A stretch of 64,000 nt of DNA from Diadophis punctatus similis (GCA_023053685.1 JALIGW010000005.1:18332501-18396500); one strand, 5' to 3'; shown: positions 31,376 through 43,466, counted from the first letter of the stretch. A program made the numbers and translations. Notes: generated from the sequence alone by a model not told the origin.

Positions 31376-33035
31376 CAACAAGAATGCTCATGAGAGTCTT
31401 TTATGTGTTAATAGACAACACTTGCCCCACTGGGTCATCATTTCAGAAATATTTCCTTATCTGAACAGAGAAACAGAATGAGTGGGGAAAAAGCAGTAGA
31501 AGCAAACATGACTTTTGACTTGGGTTTCCTTGTGGGATGCTGGCAGGGAACTCAAGAAAATCTTCCGATCCCTTCCCTTCCCTTCTGTTCACTTCCCTAT
31601 TCCCCTCCCCCTCCCCCTCCCCTCCCCTTCTCCTCCCCCTCCCTCCCTGTCCCTTTTTTCATTTCACTTCACGTTCCCTTCCCTCCCCAGTAGGCAGGTA
31701 AGTGGCCACTGTGTGGGGGAGGGAGCAAGGGATTGAGGGAATGGCTGGGAAATTGTCATGGAACATTAAAAACCAGGATCACATGACACAGCAACCACAG
31801 CAACAGGAACTGCAGCAACCCAAATTTCATTCCCACAGGGGTCATGGTTCCCAGAATGGATGCATTCTGTAAGTTGGTCCCATTTGAGGTACCTTGGCTG
31901 AAATGTTGCCTTATATTCACTGTTTTACCCAGGTAAAGGTTATAGAAATGATAGCTTTAATAGTACATAGTATACAGATTTTCTAGAAAGTGATGCTGTC
32001 AGTGTGACTTTTCAGTTTGGAATTGCCAAGAACAAATTTTGTATTCTCATGATCTTTTCATTCATGTATTATGTTTTGATAATTTTATTGAATTATGTTT
32101 TGATGAAAGTTTAATCAGAGTAGTTTTCTATTGAAGAGAAGCATGCAATTAGGGACAAAAACATTTTTTGTATTCCATTCACTCACAATATCCTGGTTCT
32201 CTTGTGTTCAGATTTCCATTTATAATGAGTTCTTATTTTATTTAATCATATATAGAAGATGCCATGTATTATTAAGAGCAGAAAATTCATTTTACATTCT
32301 GATATCATTGCCAAATGCTTCCTTTTTTAAAAAAATGACCTTGATAAACAGAAGTTGAGTTTTCTTTTTCTTTTTGGTAACGCCTTTGGGGTTTTAATTT
32401 ACCTTCTTTCATATCAAGAATATAAAACATGCAAGTTTATTATGCAACACTGAATCAGGCTGCCCAACATACGGAAAGAGCTGTCTGATTTAATCTTTGA
32501 AGATGAGAGCATTAAATGAAGCAGAATGTTCCGCTTTCTGTTAACAAAAGTATTGATGAATATGTAATTTCAATTATTCGTTTCTTGCCATCAGCATGGG
32601 GAAAAAAAGAATAAACCATATTTTTAATCTGAAGTAGAAATGGTTATATTTCAAGTTCTCTCTCTTTTTAATTCTGATATAAATTATGAGCAGCTTGTGG
32701 TGCTTTAATACTATTTAATACATTCTTGTCTATAGTAATTGTTTACAGTTGTGATTGCTTGAATTTAACAAGCTACCAACTTCTTAAATAAAAGAAAAAT
32801 GAACCAGCTGCATGGAGTATGCATTATATACAATGTATAATGCATAATGTATAATGATGATGGGACGCATATGTTCTTAATATATATTTTCGAATTATGT
32901 CAAGTTAAAAAAATATTCAGATCTGGGGACTCCAGGTTAACTAGTAAGGTGTCTTCATTATTATTAATATCCTTTTCTCTATTATTATAACATTTATAAC
33001 TGTTTTTATAGTTTTTTAATAATGATTTTATTTAT
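31376..33035. other. No gene; pyrimidine-rich tract at 31565-31690
   Basis: The C/T tract (CCCTTCC, CCCCCTCC units) is the only repeat seen. The sequence at about 32450-32600 is non-repetitive and balanced in composition, and could be a conserved non-coding element. That is a guess without alignment. Confidence 0.4.
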
Positions 33036-33495
33036 ATATTTATAATGGTTTTAGATATTTATTGTTGTATACTGCCCAGAGTCACTTGTTTGTGAGATAG
33101 GCAGCTATATAGGTAGTCTTTGACATATGACCACAATTGAGCCCAAAATTTATATTGCTAAGTGAGATAGTTGTTAAGTGAGTTTTGCAGCATTTTCTGA
33201 ACTTTTTTTGTGTCCACAGTTATTAAATGAATCGCTGCAATTGTTCACTTAGTAACGTGGTTGTTACTTCCCCATTGACTTTGCCTGTCAGAAGGTAATC
33301 ATATGATCCAGGAACACTGCAACCGTCATAAATATGAAACAGTTGCCAAGCATTTGAATTTTGATCATGTCATGCAACAGTTGTGTGAAAAATGATCGTA
33401 AATCAAATTTTTCAGCACCTTTGTAACTTCAAGCGATCATTAAACAAACTGTTATAATTTGAGGACTGCTGTATAAATTAGATAAATAAATAAAT
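33036..33495 (+). repeat. LINE 3' tail split by a mariner MITE
   Basis: CTGCCCAGAGTCACTTGTTT, GAGATAGGCAGCTATA (33070-33109) and AATTAGATAAATAAATAAAT (33474-33494) are the two halves of an L2-like tail. The MITE sits between them with TA on both sides. Confidence 0.6.
33110..33471. mobile_element. Mariner-like MITE, CAGGTAGTC family
   Basis: The left end is AGGTAGTCTTTGACATATG and the right end, inverted, is CAGCAGTCCTCAAATTATA. The interior is shared with the copy at 13853, in the opposite orientation (GACCACAATTGAGCCCAAAA). TA flanks both sides. Confidence 0.7.
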
Positions 33496-34662
33496 TAGTT
33501 TCCCCTTTTTCATGTTGCTTATGCTAACCTATTATATTTAACAGTAAGCAGTATTTCTAACCTTCTGTTTACTAAAAGTATAAACGTGATCTCTTCTAAT
33601 TGTCTTATTCAATTACAAATAATTGTCAATTTTGAAAAAGGTGGCTTGTATGCATAGCTGATAGGCCCGTAACAAAGATGTCTGAAAGATATAGGATAAG
33701 AGTTAGTAAGGAGATAGAATAGGAGCCCAATTAATAATTCTGATGAAAAATGCTATGACTGCTCTGATGTGCTTCCATAAGTACCAGGAGATACTACAGT
33801 GGACAGAAAGAGAAAGGGAGATTAAGGGAGAAATGAAGGAGACAAAAGGAATGAAATAATGCTTTGTCTCAAATGATATATAATAAAGACTTTTAAGTTA
33901 CAACTTACTCAGGAACCTGTGTTATTTTTTTTATAAACTCCCCCACAGTTGATGTCTTGGGGATGACTCATTTCATAGAGTTTTATTATCAATGGGTAAT
34001 GGAATAAAATTTGTTTTTCAGAATCAGAAACAATTGCATGCAAAAAATATGTGTACAACTGTATTCCATCGAGGCGAGTTAGCTTTAGTTTACAAAAGGG
34101 TGTTTCAAAAGATGTTTTAGTTGAAAAGAAGGGGTTTCAAAGAGTGAGATAAGGAACCAAGTAGTGTCTTCTTGACAGACATTAACTTTTCACAGTGGCT
34201 TCTGACTGAGATGTCATTTTGTGCTTTGGTTTCTTTATAAAATCTCAATCTCTTAATGTAGCTCTCTGCAGTAATCATTGTCCCTACCCCCATCAGCTTT
34301 GAGTATTTGAATAGAAAGGAGGGCTATAAATTGAACCAATCAGTAATAAAACAGCATCTAAAGCTCCAGGGCCTAACTTAGCAGTATGCAAATAGCCCTA
34401 TTAAACCATAATTTGACTGCACTGGTGCCATCTGCTGATAAAACAAGTAACCTAGTGAGATGGACCTTTCTAGGCCAGGATGATGGGAGATGAATAGAAA
34501 GAGATGGGTTCCTCTCCTGGCTTTCAAAGTGAACATGCTATTTTCTCTATAGCTGAGATGGATAGATATTTTGATATACCAAAAAGCTGGGGTTAAAGCA
34601 TTAGAGGAGCAACTTTGAGGATGATTAGATCAAATATGCACTAAGACTCCCATTTGGTCTTC
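33496..34662. other. No recognisable gene or repeat
   Basis: AT-rich, nothing recognised. Confidence 0.45.
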
Positions 34663-34670
34663 CTCTATAG

Positions 34671-35043
34671 CAGGGGTGTCAAACTCGATTTCATTGAGGG
34701 CCGCATCAGGATTGTGTTTGAACTTGGGGGGCCATGGTGGGCGTGGCCAGGGTGGGCGTGGCTAGCTCGACATCACTGGTGTCAGGGATGCCTGTGGCGG
34801 CCCGAGCACTCTGCTAGCGAAAACAGGCTCCCAAGCTCTGTTTTCAGCTGCGATGGCTTCCCGCAACCCTCTGCCAGTGAAAACGGAGCTCAGGAGGGCC
34901 GCCTGAGGCTCTCCTGAGCTCCATTTTCACTGGCAGAGGCACCATGGGACGGTCCTTTGCTGTTTCCAGGGCAGCTCCATGGACCAGATCTAAGCAACCT
35001 GTGGGCCACATCTGGCCCCCAGGCCTTGAATTCGACACCCGTG
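34671..35043. mobile_element. hAT-type MITE, CAGGGGTGTC family, 373 bp
   Basis: The ends are CAGGGGTGTCAAACTCGA and, inverted, CACGGGTGTCGAATTCAA. A perfect 8-bp duplication CTCTATAG lies at 34663-34670 and 35044-35051. The GC-rich interior has inverted blocks GCCAGTGAAAACGGAGCTCA and GAGCTCCATTTTCACTGGC (34870-34940). There is no transposase. Confidence 0.9.
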
Positions 35044-35051
35044 CTCTATAG

Positions 35052-36490
35052 TAATGGATCCAATGAAAAATGTTCATACTTTTTCATACTTCTGGATGGA
35101 AGAGAGTGTCAATGATTTTCCACAGTATGAAGCATTTCTCAAGTCATTGAGGTAGAGAAGCCAAGAAAAGGAGACAATAAAGAAAAGGAAGAGGAATGGA
35201 GGAGAGAGATGATAAAAGAGGAAAAAATAAATAAAGCCACAAATTGCTGAGCATGGGAACAGCCAGATAGCTGAATATCTTATAATTGCAAGGAGAAGAG
35301 ATGAGTTGCAGTGGCAACGGAAGTGGGGAAAAAGTCAGAGAGAAATTAGTGGTGACAGGCCACCATAGAAGACATTGGCCACAACTCTTCATGAGGTCCA
35401 GGTATTTGCAGCTAAATATCAGGCACTGGTTGATCCACAGCTGTCCAGGTATGGGCGAGCTCAGAAGATTAGATGTGGGTACTTCTTAAACTCCAAGGCA
35501 TTGGCAAGGATTTAGAAGTGTAGGGCCTCACAATACAGATTAGAGAACTACAGAAAAGTAGGACCTTGAGGATGCTATTTTTGGTACTTCCACCGCTTCC
35601 TTTTGAGTCACAGCTAGGACGTGGTGCTAAGGACTCTTTTTAATATCTAGGCCACCGATCTATGCTATTCCACAGCTTTTTAAATTCTCCCCTATGCATC
35701 CATATGCATATTACCTTAGTGGGTAATGTCTGTTGTTTTAAAAATTGATGGAATTATACCTGGTCACAGCAGAGTGCTTTTGTGATAATTTTTGTCTGTC
35801 TGTTTGTTGGTTGGTCCAAGTTTCAATTTGTCTCTGAAGCAGGACAAACTCCTGGCATTAACCCCCCCCCCCAAAAAAAAACCTTTAAAAAATGGACATA
35901 GGCAACCTCAAGAGACACAGTTGGGGTTTATTATGCTCTAACCCACATGGACATTTTCTATTTCCACATGATAAGAGTACGTTTTCTGTTTCAATTGAAA
36001 ATTTCCCATCAATTATTGAGAATCTGATGTTCTGAAACAACTTTCCAGCATTTTTCAGAAGTCACCTGGAAGAATTTGCCGTATACAAGTTGCCTCATTT
36101 ATTGAAATAGTCCTTTTCTGCACAGGTATTTCTTGCACATGCAAAGAGAAAAATGGGGCCCACCCAACTAATCTTTTGCAAATCTTCTGCGGTGTCAATA
36201 CAATAATAGACTGTCTTACTTCCAGCAGGTATCTTTGCAGCTGACTTTTAAAGCCACAGGGAGACGAAAACAGGAGAAAATGAAATCACTTGCCTATCGT
36301 ATAAATGTAAATGCTGGCATTTTTTACATAACTGTATTGAGAAAGGAACACTCTTCTGTTACCAAAGACACAACAAATTGTATCTGCATATTTTAATACC
36401 CAAGCTTTCAACCGTCCTTTTATCTGCTGTTGGATTTTTAGAAAATCTATTCATTCACTTTTAGGACTGTGTTGCCAAGATAGCTAGGTA
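35052..36490. other. No recognisable gene or repeat
   Basis: Contains a C run followed by an A run at about 35862-35882. Nothing else recognised. Confidence 0.45.
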
Positions 36491-36493
36491 AAC

Positions 36494-36653
<160 letters not shown>

Positions 36654-36654
<1 letters not shown>

Positions 36655-37020
36655 GAGTTGGAAGGGACCTTGGAGGTCTTCTAGTCCAACCCCCTGCCTA
36701 GGCAGGAAACCCTAGGTTCAGACTATTTCAGACAAATGGTTGTCCAACATCTTAAAAACTTCCAGTGTTGGAGCATTCACAACTTCTGGAGGCAAGGTGT
36801 TCCATGGATTAATTGTTCTGACTGTCAGGAAATTTCTCCTTAGTTCTAAGTTACTTCTCTCCTTGTTTAGTTTCCACCCATTGCTTCTTGTTCTACCCTC
36901 AGGTGCTTTGGAGAATAGTTTGACTCCCTCTTCTTTGTGGCAACTCCTGAGATATTGGAACACTGCTATCATGTCTCCCCTGATCCTTCTTTTCATTAAA
37001 CTAGACATAAACTAGACATA
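36654..37020 (-). pseudogene. CR1 LINE 3' fragment
   Basis: The - strand encodes LMKRRIRGDMIAVFQYLRSC, RSNGWKLNKERSNLELRRNF, then INPWNTLPPEVVNAPTLEVF. This is the end of CR1 ORF2 as known from birds and reptiles. About 96 codons are open. The 3' UTR is CTAGAAGACCTCCAAGGTCC. It is 5'-truncated. Confidence 0.85.
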
Positions 37021-37900
37021 TGTATCAAGGTAGTTACCAGAAGATGGGCTCAACTCAAAGGAGTCTTTACTTTTTGCTATACTTGCTGTCGGGGTGATGA
37101 TTGAATTAACCTTTAGCTATTTATATCCTATTGATTCCAGTAGGAAGGGTAGCACAAGCACCACTTCAAAAAGAGTTAAATTTGGGTATTAAAAGCTATA
37201 ACATTAAAATGGTAAAATATTTTGCATATGTATTTTGTTGGAGGAAGAACTCAAGTCGAATCCGTTTGGTGACATGTTTATTCTACCCCAAATTAAGGGA
37301 TTACAGGGTCATATAAACAGAGTTTTTTTTTAAAAAAACTTACATGAACATAGTATTATACATGTTTATATTTCTTTAGTTTCAAAGCTCCAGTGTTCTA
37401 TTGCTTAGGCAACATGATTTCAGAATGGATTTTTTTTATTACTGTTCCAATTTGTGGTTGGTGGTAATTATTTGATTATACAGTTTACATACGTTACATA
37501 TATATGTGGCTGGGCCTTGCTCTAAACATAGGATCATCCTGTTGGAATGAATCAGTCATAGTCTTGGCTAAACTCATGTAGCAAAGATGCTGTTTCTTTT
37601 TCTAAGAATTTGCCTTTAATGATTTCATTCCCCTATTCAGTTTTTGATCATCAGTTATATAAAAATATTTCTATATTTGGGATCTTCTTGTTAGTATGTA
37701 CACCTGCTAAAATTTCGATTAACCTTCTTCAAAAGATCAAAGTAATCTTGTAGGTCTTAAGTTTTGCTTGTCTGGCTACAAAACAACAGCAACAGCAACA
37801 GCAGCAAAAATAACAAGAACCGGTGACTCACTGTAACATGAAACTTGAAATCAGTAAAATGATCATTTGGGAATGAATCTAATGCACTTGGGAAAGCTTC
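37021..37900. other. No recognisable gene or repeat
   Basis: A short CAACAG run lies at about 37783-37805. Nothing else recognised. Confidence 0.45.
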
Positions 37901-37904
37901 AAAA

Positions 37905-38432
37905 GTCAAAAATACTTAAAAAAAAGGAACGAAATGTTATTTAGTAGGAAATATGCTGCTTATACAAGTGGGACATGAAACTCTTTGGAGATTCTTTGGA
38001 GAGGCAAATCTATTTGACTTATTTGTTACAGCAGATAAAGTCGGAAGGCCAAATACGTTAAGATATTTTGCAAAACCTTATCCCCATTTCTGACAAGCCT
38101 CTTCAAGACTATAGAAAACTTCTCAAAGGTCTCTGCCAGGCAGCAAAATCCCTAACAAATAACAACAATGTCAAAATGATGCCACACACTGTTCATCATG
38201 ACCTTATCATGCATAATACGCATATGTATTATGTATGATAAGATCATGACATATAACACCAGTATCTAAGTCACATAATTTGTGTCATGATGTAATAACT
38301 TATGTCTGCTGTGACAAATAAGTCAAATAGATTTGCCTCACCAAAGAGTTTCATGTCTCAATTGAATAAGAGGCATATTTCCTACTAAATAACATTTCCT
38401 TCCTTATTTTTTTTAAAAAAACTATTTTTGGC
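37905..38432. repeat. Large foldback, ~135-bp arms
   Basis: Arms at about 37905-38042 and 38299-38432 are inverted copies (AACAAATAAGTCAAATAGAT, AGAGTTTCATGTC, GCATATTTCCTACTAAATAA on the right arm). A second inner palindrome at 38197-38248 (CATGACCTTATCATGCATAA and its inverse) sits in the loop. There is no coding potential and no homology recognised. Confidence 0.8.
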
Positions 38433-38445
38433 GTTTGTGTCATGA

Positions 38446-39029
38446 TGTCATGTGCTCCTTTGCTATCCTCCATGAATGCGCATGCTGCTAGACATAACCC
38501 TGTATTGTCAGTAATGAATGACTCAAAGAACCTAAAAACTTATAAAGATGGGGGAAAAAAATCTTATTTTTCTCTTGGTTCTGCTTTACTTCAGGTTCTG
38601 TTTAAAAAGAAAGGACTATTATTGCAATTCAGAGGACCCAGGATTCCAGCTGTCTCCCTCTGGATTCAGCAACACTAGATAGCTGTACACCTATTGGGCT
38701 TATTTGATGGCACCAAGTCACATCAAATGGTGGCGTTACTGTTAAACATAGACACATCTTCTATGAACCGCCAGGGGCATGAGGATAGCCTTAGTTTGAA
38801 TCATTCTTTCAAATTTCTTGCAAGTAGAAGGTAAGGGAATCATAAATATTTTTCCTGTATTTCTATAATCAAAGGGCAAGACAGAAGTTTGCTAAATTGT
38901 GAATATGTCATATTCTGTGAGAACTGTGAATATTTTTTCAAACTTTTCTTTTGTGCTTGCTATCCTCAGTTTCTCTAGGAGGATATCACCTGTTTTCACT
39001 GAACCATTATAGCAATTTATCTCTGATGA
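38446..39029. other. No recognisable gene or repeat
   Basis: Nothing recognised. Confidence 0.45.
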
Positions 39030-39120
39030 TTTTAATGGTTTTATGCTGTAAAATGCCCAGAATTAAATGAGATTTGGGGATAGATAGATTAGATAGATTA
39101 TAGACAGAGATAGATAGATT

Positions 39121-39219
<99 letters not shown>

Positions 39220-39220
39220 G
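39030..39220. repeat. (GATA)n microsatellite after a LINE-like tail
   Basis: About 105 bases of uninterrupted GATA follow imperfect units from 39076. The preceding 45 bases (AATGCCCAGAATTAAATGAG) look like a decayed L2-type 3' end. GATA repeats are the core of the snake Bkm satellite. Confidence 0.92.
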
Positions 39221-39224
39221 AGCT

Positions 39225-39606
39225 ATCATGTGGCTGCATGTGGCTCTTTCATCCCTCTGCTGCGGCTCCCTGTCGCTCAAAATATGCATCACAACCACCA
39301 ATGTGCGACACTCGCGGCACGTGATTTATTGAGCTTTTTGACCCATCTTTTTTTTCCGGAGTTCACAATGTTTTTGTTGCATGCAGAAATAAAAATGTGT
39401 TTTCTCTGTAGCAGGTCATTGATTTCATAAATGCAACACACTATAGTTTTTTTATACATAGCATAAAGGTTAAAAAAACCCCCGATATATACAGTGTTAT
39501 CTTCATTTTAGATGTCAAAAGGGTTTTGTGGCTCCTGGTGTTTTCTTTTCTGTGGGGAATGGGTCCAAATGGCTCTTTGAGTGCTTAAGGTTGCTGACCC
39601 CTGCCC
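39225..39606. repeat. hAT-like element, right end preserved
   Basis: It ends in AAATGGCTCTTTGAGTGCTT, AAGGTTGCTGACCCCTG, whose inverse CAGGGGTCAGCAACCTT is a typical hAT terminus. The left end has been replaced or truncated by the GATA tract. Confidence 0.55.
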
Positions 39607-40174
39607 TAAGCATTCAACCCCTTTCAGTCCATCTTCCTCCACCCTCATAGTTTATGGCAGACTAACAACTAGTGAAGGCAAAGTTCAAGCATATGATGTC
39701 AAGCAGTTCTGACATTAGCTTGGGTAACAATTGACATGTCAATGATTGTTTTCCAACCCAACCCATATATCCATATCCTAGTATATTTCCTACTGTATGT
39801 GGCACCATTTACTCTCTTGAAGTGGGGAAAAATAAGCCTTTTTTTTCATTAAGCCTTCTTTCTTAAAATTCCTCCATCCTTTTTGAAACTTCTATTGTCA
39901 TTTAACAACCCACACTTAGGTTGCTTAATTGGGCACTTTTTGCCCCTTAAATGTTAGAAATGGGTTCTGAGCAATTCAAGTGTCACTATGTAATTATGTA
40001 GAGCTTTATCTTGTCCATTTTTAAAAATAATAATAAAGAAATAGGTGTACTATTCAACTATGGTGCCTAACACTTGACATCTGTGTATTCAAACAAAATT
40101 TCCCAGTTATACCAGATAAGATATTTCTATATACCTATGACTTAGGCAGCAACATGTAGTAACCTAGCTGTAAT
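39607..40174. other. No recognisable gene or repeat
   Basis: Nothing recognised. Confidence 0.45.
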
Positions 40175-40650
40175 ATATATAGCCCTATATGGTTCAGGGC
40201 CATTGTATCTTCGGGAATGCCTGCTACCGCATACCTCCCTGCGACCGGTTAGATCGCATAGAGCTGCCCTGCTCCGGGTCCCGTCAGCTAAACAGTGGCG
40301 GGTGGTAGGCCCGAGGGCGAGGGCATTCTCTGTGGCAGCTCCTACCCTCTGGAACCAACTGCCCCCCGAGATCCGGACTGTCCCCACCTTATTGGCCTTC
40401 AGAAAAGCTTTGAAGACCTGGCTCTTTTGGCAAGCCTGGGGCCAATGAACGATCTCTTGCTGCTGGCCCATGGCTGTTATGGATTGGATTGGATGATTGG
40501 AATTTTTAAAGTATTATATTGTGTTTTTAATTCTGTTTTTTAAATGTCTTTTATGTAAATTTTATTTGTATCCCTGTTAGCCGCTCAGAGTCCCTGCGAC
40601 ATTGAGCGGCATATAAATACAAATAATAAATAAATAATAAATAAATAATA
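40175..40650 (+). pseudogene. L2-type LINE 3' fragment
   Basis: The frame at 40203-40447 reads LPHTSLRPVRSHRAALLRVP, then LWNQLPPEIRTVPTLLAFRK and ALKTWLFWQAWG. This is the C-terminal tail of an L2-like ORF2. The 3' end is CCGCTCAGAGTCCCTGC, GAGCGGCATATAAATACAAA and an AATAAATAAATAA tail. About 80 codons are open. Confidence 0.85.
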
Positions 40651-40937
40651 AAATGTTTCCTAGATTTAATAAAGCAGTTTGAACAACATGGTGTAATGCT
40701 CATGTTAATCTTCCTGCCTGTGTGATGAAATCTGAATTCTAACTGGATTGAATGAGATGCCAGAACTCATTGACAAAGATATAAACCAACACCCTGAAGA
40801 ACACCAGCACGCTAACAATTATTTCATATATACTACTAAGATCCACTTTTTTTACTTCTTATAAACAAAGTTGAAATAAAAGTTATCTTAGAACTTCAGA
40901 ACTTTAACATAGAAGTGCTAAATGTGGTCACACCTAC
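40651..40937. other. No recognisable gene or repeat
   Basis: Nothing recognised. Confidence 0.45.
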
Positions 40938-41224
40938 CACTAAATTAAGGTGACCAGATTTTATTTTTTGTAAAGCGGGACACCATTGATGGGGGGGGGG
41001 GTTTCTAGGGGAGCAAGATGGGAGGGGTCCGTCTCTCTTATCCTGCAGCTTTGTGCACCCCCCTCAAACACCCCCCTTCATCGCAGCCCTTACCGCTGCC
41101 ATGGCCGGGGCTCGCCTCTGCTGCATCTGGCCCGGAGAGGGACAGCGGCAGGAGAAGGAAGAAAGCAAACCACGGGAGGGCAGGTGGTGAGGGTTCTTCA
41201 CAGCCGTGTGCTGCCTCCGTTGCA

Positions 41225-41311
41225 GAAGCCGCCGCCAGCCAGCCGGGCAGCAGCCCTCCATGTGGGGAGACGGCCAGGCCTGCGCTTGGAAGAGGCTGCC
41301 GCTTTTGCTGC
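41225..41311. repeat. Foldback arm inside the hAT element, left
   Basis: The inverse of this arm (CTTCCAAGCGCAGGCCTGGC, GGGCTGCTGCCC, AGCGGCTTC-like) matches 41415-41496 with some gaps, leaving a loop of about 100 bases. This suggests the element captured and inverted a GC-rich segment. Confidence 0.75.
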
Positions 41312-41414
41312 CTGCTTTCTTCTTTCTCCCACCACGAAACAAAAGTGAACTGCGGCAACGCTGCTTCGGGAGGGCAGGCGGACGTCTGCAGCCAGGCAGG
41401 GAGGGAGAGCAGAG

Positions 41415-41496
41415 AGAGCGGCAGCCCCTTCCAAGCGCAGGCCTGGCCCTATACCCACCCGGGGGGCTGCTGCCCACCCGGCCACCAGCGGCTTCC
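41415..41496. repeat. Foldback arm inside the hAT element, right
   Basis: Partner of the arm at 41225-41311. Shared block GGCAGCCCCTTCCAAGCGCA, GGCCTGGCC, GGGGGCTGCTGCCC. Confidence 0.75.
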
Positions 41497-41869
41497 GCAC
41501 CGCACTTGTAGTCACGTGGCTGGCCAGATTAACAGGTGTGCTGGGGACGCCTTGCCCGCCGCCTCCGTGCACTGCACTTGGCAGGGGCCACTGCCCCTCT
41601 AACTGCCCCCCCTCCCTGCCAGGCAGGAAGAGGCAGGCGAGGCAGGAGGCAGAGGGGTGTGCAGGGCTTGGCTTGGCCGCTGAGCATGTGGGGCGCCCGC
41701 CCCAGCTCTCGGGCTGCTTCCCGCTGCCGCTCGAGGAAAGCGAGGCACTTTGCGCAAATTCAAATTAAAAAAGCGGGAGTTTTTTGAAACGCCGCGGGAT
41801 GCGGGACAAATTATTAAAAAGCGGGACTGTCCCGCCAAAAGCGGGACGTCTGGTCACCTTACACTAAAT

Positions 41870-42394
41870 TTATCTAGGATATTTATCCCCCCTAGCATCT
41901 GAATCAGGGTTCCTTCCTTGTTGCTGTCAGACAAAGCAATAACTCTGACATGTAATCAGACCAAAATTTGGAAAGTTCAGGGTATTTTTCTTAAAGTCAT
42001 GTTAGCGGAAGCAGTCAAGTGAGAGTGAAATGACTGCACATTTCAACATAGTGTTCATTTTCTGGAATCTGTCGTGTGTGAACATAGCTGATGTGTATTC
42101 TCAAAAGGGCATAGCTTAGACTACAGATGTAGGGAGATGCTGCATCTCTTTAGATGACAGTATGGAATATTTCACTTCTAAAAGGAGCAAGGATGACCAG
42201 CTGGATATCTAGATGTCTTGCTTTTTCTTCTGCTTGGGGGTATTATGTCCACTCACAAAGCATTCCTGACCTGCTCTCAAGTTGCCATAGGCAATTTCTG
42301 CCCCAAAGACCTGCTTCTATGCTCTCCATATAATATGAAATCCTGAGAAAAAATGGTTTTATTTATATAATTTAATTTAATTTTTAATTTATGT
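41870..42394. other. No recognisable gene or repeat
   Basis: Nothing recognised. Confidence 0.45.
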
Positions 42395-43335
42395 AATTTA
42401 TTTATTTTTGTCAAGCATATATAAGATTACAGTAAAAGTATATACATGTATACATGAGATGGTTTGAGTACATGAGAACATTAGAACAGGGACGGTAGGC
42501 ACGTTGGTGTGCTTATGCATGCCCCTTACAGACCTCTTAGGAATGGGGTGAGGTCAACAGTAGACAGTCTAAGGTTAAAGTTTCGGGGGTTTGGGGAAGA
42601 AACTAGAGTCAGGTAGTGTATTCCAGGCATTGACCACTCTGTTGCTGAAGTCATATTTTCTGCAATCGAGTTTGGAACGGTTTACCTTAAGTTTGTATCT
42701 TTTGTGTCCTCGTGTACTGTTGCGGTTGAAGCTGAAGTAATAATTGATGGGTAGGACATTGTAGCAGATAACTGTATATGCTACACTTAGGTCAGATCTA
42801 AGGCTGCGTAGTTCTAAATTGTCTAAGCCCAAAATTTCAAGTCTGGTGGCATAAGGTATTCTGTTGAGAACAGAGGAGTGGAGGATTCTTCTCGTGAAAT
42901 ATCTCTGGACATTCTCAATTGTATTAATGTCCGATATGTAGTGCGGGTTCCAGACACATGAGCTGTATTCGAGAATTGGTCTAGCAAATGTTTTGTATGC
43001 TCTAGTTAAAAGTACAATATTACCAGAGAAGAAGCTATACAAGGTTAGGTTAACAACTCTTAATGCTTTTTGGGCAATGTTGTTACAGTGTGCTCTGGCA
43101 CTTAGATCATTAGAGATGAGTACTCCAAGGTCTTTATCAAAGTGAGGGTCATCTACAAGATTGTGTCCATCCAGTTTGTATTTTGTGTTCTGATTTTTTT
43201 TCCAATGTGTAAGACAGAGCATTTGTTGGTTGAGATTTGAAGTTGCCAATTGTTTGACCATTCTGACACATAGTCAAGGTCTTTTTGAAGGGTAGCAGCA
43301 TTGTCGGTAGTGTGGAATAGTTTTACATCATTGAA
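42395..43335 (-). pseudogene. CR1/Jockey-group LINE, longest copy, 228-aa frame
   Basis: The best-preserved copy of the family also at 28386. The - strand frame 43261-42575 covers the end of the RT thumb and the C-terminal domain: KDLGVLISNDLSARAHCNNI, TRAYKTFARPILEYSSCVWN, DINTIENVQRYFTRRILHSS, LEILGLDNLELRSLRSDLSV and FSNRVVNAWNTLPDS. The ARPILEYSSCVW box is characteristic of non-LTR reverse transcriptases. A frameshift near the end removes the usual C-terminus. The 3' UTR reaches a TATGCTTGACAAAAATAAA tail. It is 5'-truncated, so inactive. Confidence 0.85.
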
Positions 43336-43345
43336 TATTAATTAT

Positions 43346-43391
43346 AAAGAAAGAAAGAAAGAAAGAAAAAAAGAAAGAAAGAAAGAAAGAA
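43346..43391. repeat. (GAAA)n microsatellite
   Basis: About 45 bases of GAAA units just upstream of the truncated 5' edge of the LINE. Confidence 0.9.
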
Positions 43392-43466
43392 ATTATTAAT
43401 AATTATTCTGTAGTTTCTATTCTTGCATAATAATTTATTTTATTTTATTTATTTATTTTTGTCAAG

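Larger units (their letters stand above)
40946..41861. mobile_element. hAT-type element, 916 bp, GC-rich core
   Basis: Perfect 13-base inverted ends TAAGGTGACCAGA. A perfect 8-bp duplication CACTAAAT lies at 40938-40945 and 41862-41869. Near each end are AAGCGGGAC phrases (right end: GCGGGACTGTCCCGCC). The core is very GC- and CpG-rich and contains a foldback (41225-41311 against 41415-41496). Several overlapping frames of 80-194 codons occur on both strands. They show no domain and reflect base composition; none resembles an hAT transposase. Confidence 0.88.

Noticed and set aside
39118..39220. CRISPR-like regular repeats
   Set aside because: Simple GATA microsatellite with no spacers; the organism is a vertebrate.
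41018..41838. Several 80-194-codon frames and a CpG-island-like block suggesting a host promoter or gene
   Set aside because: They lie wholly inside a hAT-type element with exact ends and target duplication, overlap on both strands, and show no domain.
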